DNA of 31,686 nt, taken from the NCBI GenBank assembly GCA_046155225.1, contig JBJXED010000161.1, positions 1-31,686 on the forward strand, read 5' to 3'. The position numbers were made by a program, and so were the translations under genes. Of this stretch, positions 22,264 to 29,790 are shown in pieces. Source of the DNA: JAKFVA01 sp046155225 (GTDB lineage Bacteria; Pseudomonadota; Gammaproteobacteria; Burkholderiales; Burkholderiaceae_C). Below the pieces are notes generated by a model. The model searched no databases. It saw only the letters and a list, made by a program, of their open reading frames with translations, and was not told the DNA's origin. Positions within the stretch are counted from its first letter, which is position 1; each line of letters opens with the position of its first letter.

Positions 22264-23172
22264 TCACGGCATTGCCAACTTGGCCCTTAGTTTTTCCCCC
22301 AGCTCCGGCTTGTGAGCAAATGGGTCGCTCGGGTTGCGGCCTTGCACAATGTCTTCCAGCCGGGTTTGCACCGCGCCCAGTGCTTGCGGGTGGCTGTAGA
22401 TGTAGAACTGGTTCAGCTGCACCGCATCCATGACTTTTTGTGCTACTTCGGCCGCAGTGACTTTGCCTGAGCTCACGGCTTTTTCGCTCATCGCCTGGGC
22501 AATCAACTGGCTTTGCGTGGGCGCTGCGTGTACGACATCTGCGTCCGGTTTGTTGCGGTGGCTTTGGCTGATACCAGTGGGCACAAAGTACGGACACAGT
22601 ACCGAGCAGCCAATCTGCGTAGTAACGAGTGCCAAGTCCTGGTAGAGCGTCTCGGACAATGCCACCACGCCGTGTTTGACGACGTTGTACACCCCCATAT
22701 TGGGCGCGCAGACGAGCCCGGCCATGCTGGCGGTGTTGGTGATGTGGCCGCGCCAGGCCGGCTCTTGCTTTGCAGCCGCCAGCATCATGGGGGTGAAGAC
22801 ACGCACGCCGTGAGCCACGCCCATCAGGTTGACGCCCACCACCCAATTCCAATCCTGCGCCGTGTGCTCCCAGATCAAGCCCCCTGCCCCGACGCCGGCA
22901 TTGTTGAAAACAAAATGCGGCGCGCCAAAACGTGCCAGGGTGGCGGCACCGAGCGCTTCCACTTGCGCGGCTTGGCTGACGTCCACCCGCTGCGCCAGCA
23001 CCTGCACGCCTGAAGCCCTTAATTCCCCGGCGGCTTGGTCCAGCGCATCTTGCTGCACATCGGCCAGCACCAGGTTCATGCCCAGGCTGGCGGCAATGCG
23101 CGCCACTTCCAGGCCAAAGCCCGAGCCTGCGCCAGTGAGTACGGCGGTTTTGCCTTTGAAATCGCTGATCAC
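22264..23172 (-). CDS. Short-chain dehydrogenase/reductase (SDR)
   Basis: A 302-residue classical SDR. NAD(P) motif TGAGSGFG (13-20), NNAG at 90-93, catalytic Ser149 (TNTASM), Tyr162 and Lys166 (YNVVKHG). Slightly long for a classical SDR owing to about 50 C-terminal residues (FYIYSHPQALGAVQTRLEDI...), as in other 300-residue SDRs. It starts at GTG 23172, which overlaps the GST stop as GTGA, so it is the last gene of the oxidoreductase-desaturase-GST-SDR operon. The substrate is unknown; a fatty aldehyde or hydroxyacyl compound would suit its neighbours. Confidence 0.9.
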   Translation of the reverse strand: MISDFKGKTAVLTGAGSGFGLEVARIAASLGMNLVLADVQQDALDQAAGELRASGVQVLAQRVDVSQAAQVEALGAATLARFGAPHFVFNNAGVGAGGLIWEHTAQDWNWVVGVNLMGVAHGVRVFTPMMLAAAKQEPAWRGHITNTASMAGLVCAPNMGVYNVVKHGVVALSETLYQDLALVTTQIGCSVLCPYFVPTGISQSHRNKPDADVVHAAPTQSQLIAQAMSEKAVSSGKVTAAEVAQKVMDAVQLNQFYIYSHPQALGAVQTRLEDIVQGRNPSDPFAHKPELGEKLRAKLAMP

Positions 23173-24125
23173 ACTCCCTCCGCCTTCTTTAAAACAAAGC
23201 CCACGCGCGGAAAGTGCACATGGACGGTGCCGGCGCGCTCGTCAGTGCGGCGCAACGTGTAGTGCATGCGGGTGGCGGCCAGCAGTTCACCCTGCGTGAT
23301 TTCCAGGCCAAAGCTCTCGGCGGTGATGCTGACCTGGCTACCCAAGGCCAAGCCGTGCTCGTTTTGAAATGGTTCGTCCTGCAGCGGGGCGGGCTCGGCG
23401 GCTGCGGCCACAGTGATGGCGTCAGTCGAACTGCAGGGTTGCGAGATACCGTGGCCGAGCGCCGCCATGCGGTCCATCCATGGCAAGAGGTTGGGCGTGG
23501 CGCTGAAAATGTCAGCTATCGCCGGGATATTGCGCGTGAACCACAGCGGGTGGTAGCAAGAAAAATCGGCCAGGCATGGCGCTTCGCCAAACAAAAAGTC
23601 TTGGTCGTCGAGCATGTTGGCAAGGCGGCGCAAATAGCTTTTGTAAGCCGCTGCCGCGTCGCCAGGGTACATGCGCGGCGCACCGCCGCGCATGGCCGCG
23701 CGGTCTACCGCAAAGGCTTTGGCAGTGTCGGCTCCCATGCCCTGCACTTCAAAGAAGGCCGCAGCGCCCTTGGGGCTGAAGTTGTGGGCCATGGCAGTGG
23801 TGAACAGCGCGCTATCGGCCCACTGCGCCACGATGCGCGCCGCGCCTTTGAGCTGCTCGGGGTAGAGCGTAGGGCTGGGTTCGATGTGTTCGAGCACATC
23901 GGCAATTAAAGCGGTGTCGCAGTAAATATCGGCGCCGATTTGCAGCACGGGTGTGCGGCGGTAGCCGCCGGTGAGCGCCTGAACGTCGGGCTTGGGCATG
24001 ACATTGGGGATCAGCACAGAGCGCCAGGCCAGCCCCTTGAAGCCGAGCATGAGGCGGGCTTTTTCGGCAAACGGCGACACCGGGTAGTGGTGCAAGATGA
24101 TTTCAGGAGTCGAGGTATCAGACAC
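23169..24125 (-). CDS. Glutathione S-transferase-like protein with extra C-terminal domain
   Basis: A 318-residue protein. Residues 9-80 match a GST thioredoxin-fold domain (LHHYPVSPFAEKARLML, then RRTPVLQIGADIYCDTALI with the cis-Pro at TPV), and 90-230 match a helical GST C-terminal domain. A further segment of about 85 residues (235-318: GLALGSQVSITAESFGLE, TRMHYTLRRTD, GTVHVHFPRVGFVLK) looks beta-rich and is not part of a normal GST; I do not recognise it. GTG 24125 is chosen because AAGGA lies 6 nt upstream; TTG 24143 is an alternative. It overlaps the desaturase by 8 bp and the SDR by 4 bp, so all three are translationally linked. Confidence 0.82.
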   Translation of the reverse strand: MSDTSTPEIILHHYPVSPFAEKARLMLGFKGLAWRSVLIPNVMPKPDVQALTGGYRRTPVLQIGADIYCDTALIADVLEHIEPSPTLYPEQLKGAARIVAQWADSALFTTAMAHNFSPKGAAAFFEVQGMGADTAKAFAVDRAAMRGGAPRMYPGDAAAAYKSYLRRLANMLDDQDFLFGEAPCLADFSCYHPLWFTRNIPAIADIFSATPNLLPWMDRMAALGHGISQPCSSTDAITVAAAAEPAPLQDEPFQNEHGLALGSQVSITAESFGLEITQGELLAATRMHYTLRRTDERAGTVHVHFPRVGFVLKKAEGV

Positions 24126-25200
24126 GGGCTTTCCTTGGTGCAAATATCAGGTTCAGGGTATCACCGATGTGGCGCACTTCCGCGCCCTGCAGCGCGCCTT
24201 TGTCCTGCAGCAGTTTGTGCAGACGCGGCAGGTTGTAGTGCGGCACGGCGGGGTACAAATGGTGTTCCAGGTGGTAGTTGACATGGTGCGGGAACAGCAC
24301 CATGCGTCCCAGCCAGTTGACCAGCGTGCCGCTGGTGCGGTTGCTGCGCGCCGCCGTCAGCGGCGACGACAAATCCACCACCGCACCATGTTCGCAAATG
24401 GCCCGCAGCCGCAAGATAGGCTGCAGCACCGTGACCAGCGGCAGCAGCCAAAGCACGGCGTACATCAGCAGCGCTTGCGAGCCGCCGAGGATGAATGCCA
24501 GCAGCGGCGCACTCAGGTGAAACGCCACCACCATCCAGCGGTCAGAGCGCGCGGCGGCGCGCAACTCGGGCGAGGTGTCATCCAGCGGGCGAATCTCTTG
24601 GTTGGTGCTGGCATTGATGGCGGGTGCGCCAAAGAAATAGGCGAAGGTTTTCCAGGCGTTCAGACCCAGGATGTCTTGCCCCAGCTTCTTCCACAAATAG
24701 GCTTTGCCGCGTGGGTAGCCGCCGTGGATGGCAGTGTCAGGGTCTTCGCTGGTGTAGAGGTTGTTGTGGTGCAGCCGGTGCGTAACGCGGTAGGTGCACA
24801 GGCTGATACCGCCAGCCATGCCAAAAATTCGGCCCGCAGCGTCGTTGAGGCTTCGGTTGGGCAACAGGCGGTAATGCGCCGCCTCATGCGCCAGGATGAA
24901 CAAGCCGTGCTGCGCAATGCCGATGGCTATCACGCTCAGGATCATCCAGGGGCTGGGCCAGGTAGCAATTGCCAGCGCTGCCGCAGCAGCGATCAGGCCA
25001 ATAGTCTGTGCAATAGCCAGGAGCGAGCGGGTAATTGAGAGCTGTGTCAGGGGAGCCAATTCTTGTGCGCTGAGCAGACGGCGCGCCTGGGCATTACCCG
25101 AGCCGACCCTGGGTGGAGTGTGCGCAGCTACGGCAGCCACTGCCGCTTGCAGCGGCCGCAAGTCATTGCGAAATTCTTCACCCTCGCGTTGTGCATCCAT
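24118..25200 (-). CDS. Membrane fatty acid desaturase
   Basis: A 360-residue membrane di-iron desaturase/hydroxylase-type protein. Three histidine boxes are intact: HEAAH (105-109), HRLHH (141-145), and HHVNYHLEHHLYP (305-317 region). Hydrophobic segments at about 60-80, 86-105, 225-243 and 246-262 fit the desaturase topology. It would introduce a double bond (or hydroxyl) into an acyl chain, or modify a carotenoid or sterol-like lipid. ATG 25200. It is 8 bp downstream of the NADP-dependent oxidoreductase and overlaps the GST gene, so it belongs to a four-gene operon. No ferredoxin or reductase gene is beside it. Confidence 0.92.
   Translation of the reverse strand: MDAQREGEEFRNDLRPLQAAVAAVAAHTPPRVGSGNAQARRLLSAQELAPLTQLSITRSLLAIAQTIGLIAAAAALAIATWPSPWMILSVIAIGIAQHGLFILAHEAAHYRLLPNRSLNDAAGRIFGMAGGISLCTYRVTHRLHHNNLYTSEDPDTAIHGGYPRGKAYLWKKLGQDILGLNAWKTFAYFFGAPAINASTNQEIRPLDDTSPELRAAARSDRWMVVAFHLSAPLLAFILGGSQALLMYAVLWLLPLVTVLQPILRLRAICEHGAVVDLSSPLTAARSNRTSGTLVNWLGRMVLFPHHVNYHLEHHLYPAVPHYNLPRLHKLLQDKGALQGAEVRHIGDTLNLIFAPRKARV
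24132..24136 (-). promoter_or_regulatory. Shine-Dalgarno deciding the GST start
   Basis: AAGGA on the minus strand, 6 nt before the GTG at 24125. It lies inside the end of the desaturase gene and supports a GTG start rather than TTG 24143. Confidence 0.6.
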
Positions 25201-25208
25201 GGGGCGGC

Positions 25209-26225
25209 TTATACCAACTTGACCAATTGCTTGCCAAAGTTCTTGCCCTTGAGCAGGCCCAAAAATGCCTCGGGCGCAGCGGCAATTCCCTGCGCCACGC
25301 TCTCGCGCGCCTTGAGTTTGCCGGTGGCCAGCAAGGTGCCCAACTCCTTCAAAGCCTCGGGCCAGACTTCCATGTGTTCGCTGACGATGAAGCCCTGGAT
25401 TTTCAGGCGGTTCACCAGAATCAGCGCCGGGCTCTCCAGCGGCGAGGTGGCACCGTCGTAACGAGAGATCATGCCGCAGACCGCCACTCTGGCAAACGCG
25501 TTGGTGCGTAGCAGCACGGCGTCGGTGATCCAGCCGCCGACGTTTTCAAAATAGCTGTCAATGCCGTTCGGGCAGGCTTCTTTCAGTGCTTTGCCAAAGG
25601 ATTTGGGGTCGCTGTGCTGCTTGTAGTCAATGCAGGCGTCAAAGCCGAGTTCTTCGACCACGTATTGGCATTTGTCAGGCCCGCCCGCTATGCCCACGGC
25701 GCGCGCGCCGCGCGCTTTGGCGAGTTGCCCCACCACACCGCCGACCGAACCGCTGGCAGCGCTGATCACGACGGTTTCACCGGGTTTGGGTTCGCAAATT
25801 TTGGTTAAACCGTACCAGCCGGTGACGCCGGGCATGCCGACTGCACCAAGGTAGGCTTGCAAAGGAATGTGCTGGGTGCTGACTTTGCGCAACGCGCCGA
25901 CTTCGTCGCCGTTCACGACGCTGTATTCCTGCCAGCCCCCCATGCCGACCACAGGGTCGCCCACTGCAAATTTGGCATGGCGCGACTCCGCTACCTCGCC
26001 GACTGTCCCGCCAATCATCACTTCGCCCAGCGCTTGCGCGGCGGCGTAGCTTTTGCCTTCGTTCATGCGGCCGCGCATGTAGGGGTCCAGGCTGAGGTAA
26101 TGGTGGCGCACCAGCACCTGGCCTTCCTGCAATTCAGGCGTGTCGGTGCTGACGAGTTTGAAGTTGCTGGCAGTGGCTTCAACTTCCGGGCGGTTGTCGA
26201 GCAGGATTTGTTGGTTGCGTGGCAT
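25209..26225 (-). CDS. NADP-dependent medium-chain oxidoreductase (alkenal/one reductase type)
   Basis: A 338-residue zinc-less medium-chain dehydrogenase of the YfmJ/CurA/leukotriene-B4-12-hydroxydehydrogenase group, which reduces the double bond of alpha,beta-unsaturated aldehydes and ketones with NADPH. Marks: YLSLDPYMRGRM, GEVMIGGTVGEV, GMPGVTGWYGL, the Rossmann motif AASGSVGGVVGQLAK, YFENVGG, and the C-terminal GKNFGKQLVKL. ATG 26225 has GGAG 7 nt before it. First gene of the operon with the desaturase, GST and SDR; a dispersed repeat copy lies just upstream. Confidence 0.93.
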   Translation of the reverse strand: MPRNQQILLDNRPEVEATASNFKLVSTDTPELQEGQVLVRHHYLSLDPYMRGRMNEGKSYAAAQALGEVMIGGTVGEVAESRHAKFAVGDPVVGMGGWQEYSVVNGDEVGALRKVSTQHIPLQAYLGAVGMPGVTGWYGLTKICEPKPGETVVISAASGSVGGVVGQLAKARGARAVGIAGGPDKCQYVVEELGFDACIDYKQHSDPKSFGKALKEACPNGIDSYFENVGGWITDAVLLRTNAFARVAVCGMISRYDGATSPLESPALILVNRLKIQGFIVSEHMEVWPEALKELGTLLATGKLKARESVAQGIAAAPEAFLGLLKGKNFGKQLVKLV

Positions 26226-26252
26226 GAGAGTCTCCAGGAAGGGTGGGTTGAA

Positions 26253-26297
26253 TACTATGTTATTGATAGCATTAGGGGCAGTAAATACTTTGGCTAG
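26253..26297 (+). repeat. Dispersed repeat, copy 5, upstream of the NADP oxidoreductase
   Basis: The 32-bp core is at 26266-26297 (ATAGC, ATTAGGGGCAGTAAATACTTT in two parts ATTAGGG and GCAGTAAATACTTT, GGCTAG). Directly before it an imperfect inverted repeat (ACTATGTTATTGATAGCAT) mirrors the hairpin of copy 1. It sits 28 bp upstream of a start codon on the other strand, so it may overlap that gene's promoter. Confidence 0.75.
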
Positions 26298-26370
26298 CGT
26301 GTGTTTTTACTTAAAATTTCGGTGTTTTGAGGTGTTTGGACGGTTCTGAGTGCTCTGGCGGGCAGCGGCC

Positions 26371-26808
26371 TTAGTCGGTGGAAATCACGCTGAGCGGCGG
26401 GCTGTTTTTGGGCGACACTGCCAAGCGCTTGACGTATTTAAAGGTGCCGCTGGCATGGGCACACGCGCGGCCTTGTGCGTCGAGCACGGTGGCTTCGGTA
26501 AACGCCAGCGTCGCGCTGCGGTGCATCAGCCGGCCTTTGCCGCAAAGTGGCGTGCCGTCGCCAGGTGAAGGGCGCATGAAACTGGTTTTCATCTCGATGG
26601 TGACTACGCCCATGTCCTTTTCTACGCTGCGCGCAGCCAGTGCCATTGCCACGTCGAGCAGCGTCATCACCACACCGCCGTGGGCGACGGCGAAGGAGTT
26701 GAGGTGCTCGGGCTTGGGCGTATAGGCAATTTCGGATGCACCGCTGTTGAAACTCACCAGCTCGAAACCGAGGTGGTGAACGAAGGGAATGTCAACGCCG
26801 AATTTCAT
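26371..26808 (-). CDS. PaaI-family hotdog thioesterase
   Basis: A 145-residue single-domain thioesterase that hydrolyses acyl- or aryl-CoA esters. The family core NSFAVAHGGVVMTLLDVAMALAA (HGGVVMTLLD at about 53-62, with the catalytic acid) and METKTSF/ASG-type C-terminal strands (IEMKTSFMRP, ACAHASGTFKYVK) are visible. ATG 26808 (MKFGVDIPFVHHLGFELV). The longer frame to 26886 is discarded because its 26 residues come from the GC-rich repeat element. It follows the SDR gene across about 105 bp that this element fills, probably in one operon. Confidence 0.9.
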   Translation of the reverse strand: MKFGVDIPFVHHLGFELVSFNSGASEIAYTPKPEHLNSFAVAHGGVVMTLLDVAMALAARSVEKDMGVVTIEMKTSFMRPSPGDGTPLCGKGRLMHRSATLAFTEATVLDAQGRACAHASGTFKYVKRLAVSPKNSPPLSVISTD

Positions 26809-26825
26809 GGAACGCAAGTGAAATA

Positions 26826-26910
26826 GGGCCGCCGCGCCGGGCCGCCCCAAGCAAGGCCGCCGCTCCCTCGGGGGGCAGCGCAGCACGCGAAGCGTACAAG
26901 CGTGGGGGCC
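26826..26910. repeat. GC-rich intergenic repeat element (second family)
   Basis: An 85-bp, very GC-rich block beginning GGGCCGCCGCGCC and ending AAGCGTGGGGGCC, with an internal hairpin at 26861-26880 (CGCT...AGCG with CCC/GGG). I recall close relatives (CCCTCGGGGGGCAGCG ... GCGTGGGGGCC) scattered between genes in many Comamonadaceae. It lies between the SDR stop and the thioesterase start and so would be transcribed within the operon. Confidence 0.6.
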
Positions 26911-26913
26911 ACA

Positions 26914-27729
26914 TCAGCCGCCCGTAACTGCACTGACACCGCCGTCCACCGCCATGCATTGCCCGGTAATGTGCTTGCCCGCGTCGGAGGCAAACAACAG
27001 CGCCAGGCCTTTCAAGTCCTCGTCGTCGCCCAAACGCCTGAGGGGTGCGTGGGCAGCCAGCTTGTCTTCGCCCAATGCCTTCAAAGTCCCTGCCGTCATC
27101 CTGCTGGGGAAGAAGCCAGGGCAAATCGCATTCACGTTGATGTTGTACTTGCCCCATTCAGCGCCTAGCGTGCGGGTGAAATTCACCACCGCGCCCTTGG
27201 AGGTGTTGTAGGCAATCGTGGTCATCTCGGGCGGGTTGCCGCCCAGCCCCGCGATGGAGGCGATGTTGATGATGCGCCCGTGTTTGCGCGGAATCATGCT
27301 CAGTTTGGCAACCTGCTGGCTGAGCAAAAAATAGCCGCGTATGTTCAGGTTCATCACCTTGTCCCAGGCCTCCACCGGATGGTCTTCCGCCGGGGCTCCC
27401 CAAGCGGCACCTGCGTTGTTCACCAGTATGTCGATGTCGCCCATGCGCTCCAGGGTTTCACGGGCCAGGCGTGCAATGTCGCTCTCGCTGGCGCAATCAG
27501 CGGCGATCCAGCGCGCATCAATGCCCTGCCCTTGCAGCACGGCCACAGAATCTTCCAAATCCGCCGCCTTGCGCGAACTCAGCATGATTCTGGCCCCGGC
27601 CTCGCCCAGCGCCTGCGCCATTTGCAGGCCCAGGCCTCGCGAGCCGCCAGTGACCAGCGCGGTGCGGCCGGTCAAATCAAACAATTGCTGGACGGTGCGC
27701 GCTGCGCTGGGCAGGGGTGTTGCAGTCAT
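26914..27729 (-). CDS. SDR-family oxidoreductase
   Basis: A 271-residue classical SDR. NAD(P) motif TGGSRGLG (27-34), NNAGAAWG, IINIASIAGL, and YNTSKGAVVNFTRTLGAEWG with catalytic Tyr and Lys, plus an NVNAICPGFFPS segment. It resembles gluconate-5-dehydrogenase-like or 3-oxoacyl-ACP-reductase-like SDRs; in a cluster with a PaaI thioesterase and an acyl-CoA dehydrogenase a 3-hydroxyacyl role is plausible but not shown. ATG 27729 is chosen over an upstream frame at 27870 since the extra 47 residues are not SDR-like. Confidence 0.9.
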   Translation of the reverse strand: MTATPLPSAARTVQQLFDLTGRTALVTGGSRGLGLQMAQALGEAGARIMLSSRKAADLEDSVAVLQGQGIDARWIAADCASESDIARLARETLERMGDIDILVNNAGAAWGAPAEDHPVEAWDKVMNLNIRGYFLLSQQVAKLSMIPRKHGRIINIASIAGLGGNPPEMTTIAYNTSKGAVVNFTRTLGAEWGKYNINVNAICPGFFPSRMTAGTLKALGEDKLAAHAPLRRLGDDEDLKGLALLFASDAGKHITGQCMAVDGGVSAVTGG

Positions 27730-27959
27730 GCGGTCTCCAAGATCTTCAGGGCTAGAACAAGGGCTTGATTGTGCGGCAGCGGACGGGCTGAAACTGTCCC
27801 GGTGGCGATATGGAAAACCCCGACCTATCGCCCTGCAAAAAGCCCGCGAATGACTTGCGTCTGTCATCACATCAGCGTGCTGCAGGCCTAGACTGACTGG
27901 CGCTCATCTGCTGCACGCGCACACAGCCTCACCCCCCGTTTTAACCCTCAGGAGTCCGC

Positions 27960-28289
27960 ATGAACACCGAAAACTCGAACCCAGAAATGAACAGCCAGGA
28001 ACACGCCCCCGGCGAAGTGCATGAGCAAGCAATGGTGCCCGCACCCGAGCAAGCGCAGGCCGAAACCGAGCACCAGGAGCAAATGGAGCAGTCCGCCGAG
28101 CAAGCCATGGACCAAGCCGAAGACGCCGCCGAACTGCAAGCTCAGCAGATGGCCGACACGGGTGAAGAAGGTGGCCAAAGCCTCCTGGGCAGCATTGGTG
28201 ACAGCCTGCAGCAAGCTGGCGACGCCGTGGTGCACGCTACCGAAAAACTGATCGGCAAAGACCTTGACGGCGACGGCCAGATTGGCTGA
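27960..28289 (+). CDS. Small acidic Gln/Glu-rich protein with EF-hand-like C-terminus
   Basis: A 109-residue protein of unknown function, very rich in Glu, Gln and Ala, with no hydrophobic segment and no signal peptide, so likely cytoplasmic and largely disordered. Residues about 74-95 (LLGSIGDSLQQAGDAVVHAT) form an amphipathic helix. The end, KDLDGDGQIG, has the DxDxDGxI pattern of a calcium-binding EF-hand loop, but only one loop and no second helix. AGGAG lies 5 nt before ATG 27960. It is alone on the plus strand between two minus-strand SDR genes. I do not know a family; the good ribosome site and the biased composition argue it is real. Confidence 0.7.
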   Translation: MNTENSNPEMNSQEHAPGEVHEQAMVPAPEQAQAETEHQEQMEQSAEQAMDQAEDAAELQAQQMADTGEEGGQSLLGSIGDSLQQAGDAVVHATEKLIGKDLDGDGQIG

Positions 28290-28314
28290 GCTAGTTTGAT
28301 GTCGGGCAACTAGC
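28290..28314. terminator. Inverted repeat after the acidic gene
   Basis: GCTAGTT (28290-28296) and AACTAGC (28308-28314) form a 7-bp stem with an 11-nt loop right after the stop codon. No T run follows, so termination is only possible; it could also be a protein-binding site. Confidence 0.3.
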
Positions 28315-28332
28315 CTGTTCCGCAGCGCAATC

Positions 28333-29112
28333 TCAGTAGGTGTTGCGCCCCGCCATCACCCCGCCATCAACATCCCAGACCGCGCCCGTTACCCACGCGG
28401 CGCGGTCTGACAATAAAAACACACTCACCTGCGCCACTTCCGCTGGCGTGCCAATCCGGCCAATCGGGTGAAAGCTGTCAAAGCCCTTGAGCGCCATTGC
28501 AACCTGCCCCACTGGAATAAAACTCTCATAGATTGGCGTAGCCACGACTGCCGGCGCTACCGCATTGACGCGGATTTTGTGCGTTGCAAGTTCGATCGCC
28601 AAATGTTGTGTCAGCGCGTGCAAACCGGCTTTGGCCATCGAATATGCTGACGACGGCGTGGCCTGCACCGCTTGCTTTGCCCACATAGAGCCCACGTTGA
28701 CGATAGCGCCTGGGCGTTCTGCGCCCAGCAGTTGCTGGGCGAATTGCTGCGTGATGAAAAACAAGGCGCGATTGAGCGCGTGGTAGGCATCAAAGTCGCC
28801 CGGGCTGTGCTGCAAAAACGCCTTCGGCGAAAAAATTCCGGCAGCATTGACCAGGAGGCTGACGTCTCTGTGCTTCTCAGCAATCTCGCGTTGCACGTGT
28901 TGCAAACCGTCCGCTTGGGCAATGTCGCCGCAAATCACATCGACTTGGCCTATTGGCGACAGCAGTTGCCGTGCCGCCTCGGCTTTAGCCGCGTCGCGGC
29001 CTGTCACCACCACTTGCCCGCCGCCTTGCAGCACCTGCTCCGCCACCGCCAAGCCAATGCCACTGGTACCGCCGACGACCAGTAATTTCCGGCCGCTAAA
29101 CTCGTTCATCAT
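28333..29112 (-). CDS. SDR-family oxidoreductase, TetR-linked
   Basis: A 259-residue classical SDR. NAD(P) motif GGTSGIG (14-20), VNAAGIFSP (a variant of NNAG), NVGSMWAKQ, and YSMAKAGLHALTQHL with catalytic Tyr and Lys; the end is WVTGAVWDVDGGVMAGRN. The start is taken at ATG 29112, with GAGGA 8 nt upstream; the next codon is also ATG. A 16-bp palindrome (29134-29149) precedes this start and lies after the tetR stop, suggesting its own regulated promoter. The substrate is unknown; a reactive carbonyl or quinone is plausible given the regulator. Confidence 0.9.
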   Translation of the reverse strand: MMNEFSGRKLLVVGGTSGIGLAVAEQVLQGGGQVVVTGRDAAKAEAARQLLSPIGQVDVICGDIAQADGLQHVQREIAEKHRDVSLLVNAAGIFSPKAFLQHSPGDFDAYHALNRALFFITQQFAQQLLGAERPGAIVNVGSMWAKQAVQATPSSAYSMAKAGLHALTQHLAIELATHKIRVNAVAPAVVATPIYESFIPVGQVAMALKGFDSFHPIGRIGTPAEVAQVSVFLLSDRAAWVTGAVWDVDGGVMAGRNTY

Positions 29113-29133
29113 TGTCAAAATCCTCGAAAAAAC

Positions 29134-29149
29134 GACCAATCAATTGGTC
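29134..29149. promoter_or_regulatory. Palindromic operator 1 (candidate TetR site)
   Basis: GACCAAT CA ATTGGTC is a perfect palindrome in the 73-bp gap between tetR and the SDR gene. The right half plus flank, TTGGTCAGTA, is identical to that of the second site at 30463. Best read as the binding site of the TetR protein encoded next to it. Confidence 0.7.
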
Positions 29150-29185
29150 AGTAAAACACCTAAAAAAACGGGCTGATGGCATCCG

Positions 29186-29779
29186 TCAAGCCCGCAAAGA
29201 ATTGATTAAGCTCGTCGCCGCAGTCTGTGGGCCGACCTCACCCGCCTCAGCTTCCAACCCCCGCCCTACCAACATCGCTCCTTCGAGTACCGACAAAAAA
29301 ACAAAAGCGTGCGTTTTGGCATCAGTTTGCGAATGGAATTGGCCCGATGCCTGCCCTTGTTGCACCACTTGCGTCAGCCAGTCCAGATTGCTGCGGAAAA
29401 ACACCGTAACTTCAGCCGCCACCGCAGGCGGCAAGGCATCGGCTTCGGCCCCCAGCATGCCGCAGACGCACAGGCGCCGGTCCTGAGCATATGTTTGGGC
29501 GAACAAGTCAGCGTAGGCGGCCAGTTTGTCAGCCGCTTTGGCGTGCGTGCCGTCAATCCGCAACAAACGCTCGCGAAAGCGGTGCGTGTAGCGCTGGGCC
29601 ACCACGGTTACCAGTTCGGCCTTGGTCGGGAAATGGTGGTGAATGCCGGGCTTTTTGATGCCGATCAGCCGCGCGATGTCGTCGTAAGAAAAACCGTTAT
29701 AGCCATGCTGCTGCACTAGACCTTCAGCAGCATCGACGACTTTTTCAGCAGCGGGCGAGGTTTCGGAGAAATGCTTCAT
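29186..29779 (-). CDS. TetR/AcrR-family transcriptional regulator
   Basis: A 197-residue repressor. The N-terminal helix-turn-helix is clear at about 27-56 (YNGFSYDDIARLIGIKKPGIHHHFPTKAELV as NGFSYDDIARLIG and KPGIHHHFPTK). The ligand domain has Cys104 and Cys106 in RRLCVCGMLGAEA; by my alignment from memory, Cys104 falls at the place of the redox-active Cys106 of E. coli NemR, so electrophile or bleach sensing is conceivable but unproven. ATG 29779. It lies 11 bp after the cupin gene and 73 bp before the SDR gene; both have matching palindromes upstream. Repression of the cupin-tetR-SDR unit, hence autoregulation, is inferred. Confidence 0.92.
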   Translation of the reverse strand: MKHFSETSPAAEKVVDAAEGLVQQHGYNGFSYDDIARLIGIKKPGIHHHFPTKAELVTVVAQRYTHRFRERLLRIDGTHAKAADKLAAYADLFAQTYAQDRRLCVCGMLGAEADALPPAVAAEVTVFFRSNLDWLTQVVQQGQASGQFHSQTDAKTHAFVFLSVLEGAMLVGRGLEAEAGEVGPQTAATSLINSLRA

Positions 29780-29790
29780 GACGCCGCCGC

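Noticed and set aside
26809..26886. N-terminal extension of the PaaI thioesterase
   Set aside because: The 26 extra residues are translated from the GC-rich repeat element; the family N-terminus starts at ATG 26808.
27730..27870. Upstream extension of the SDR gene
   Set aside because: The 47 extra residues are not SDR-like, and ATG 27729 gives a normal length.
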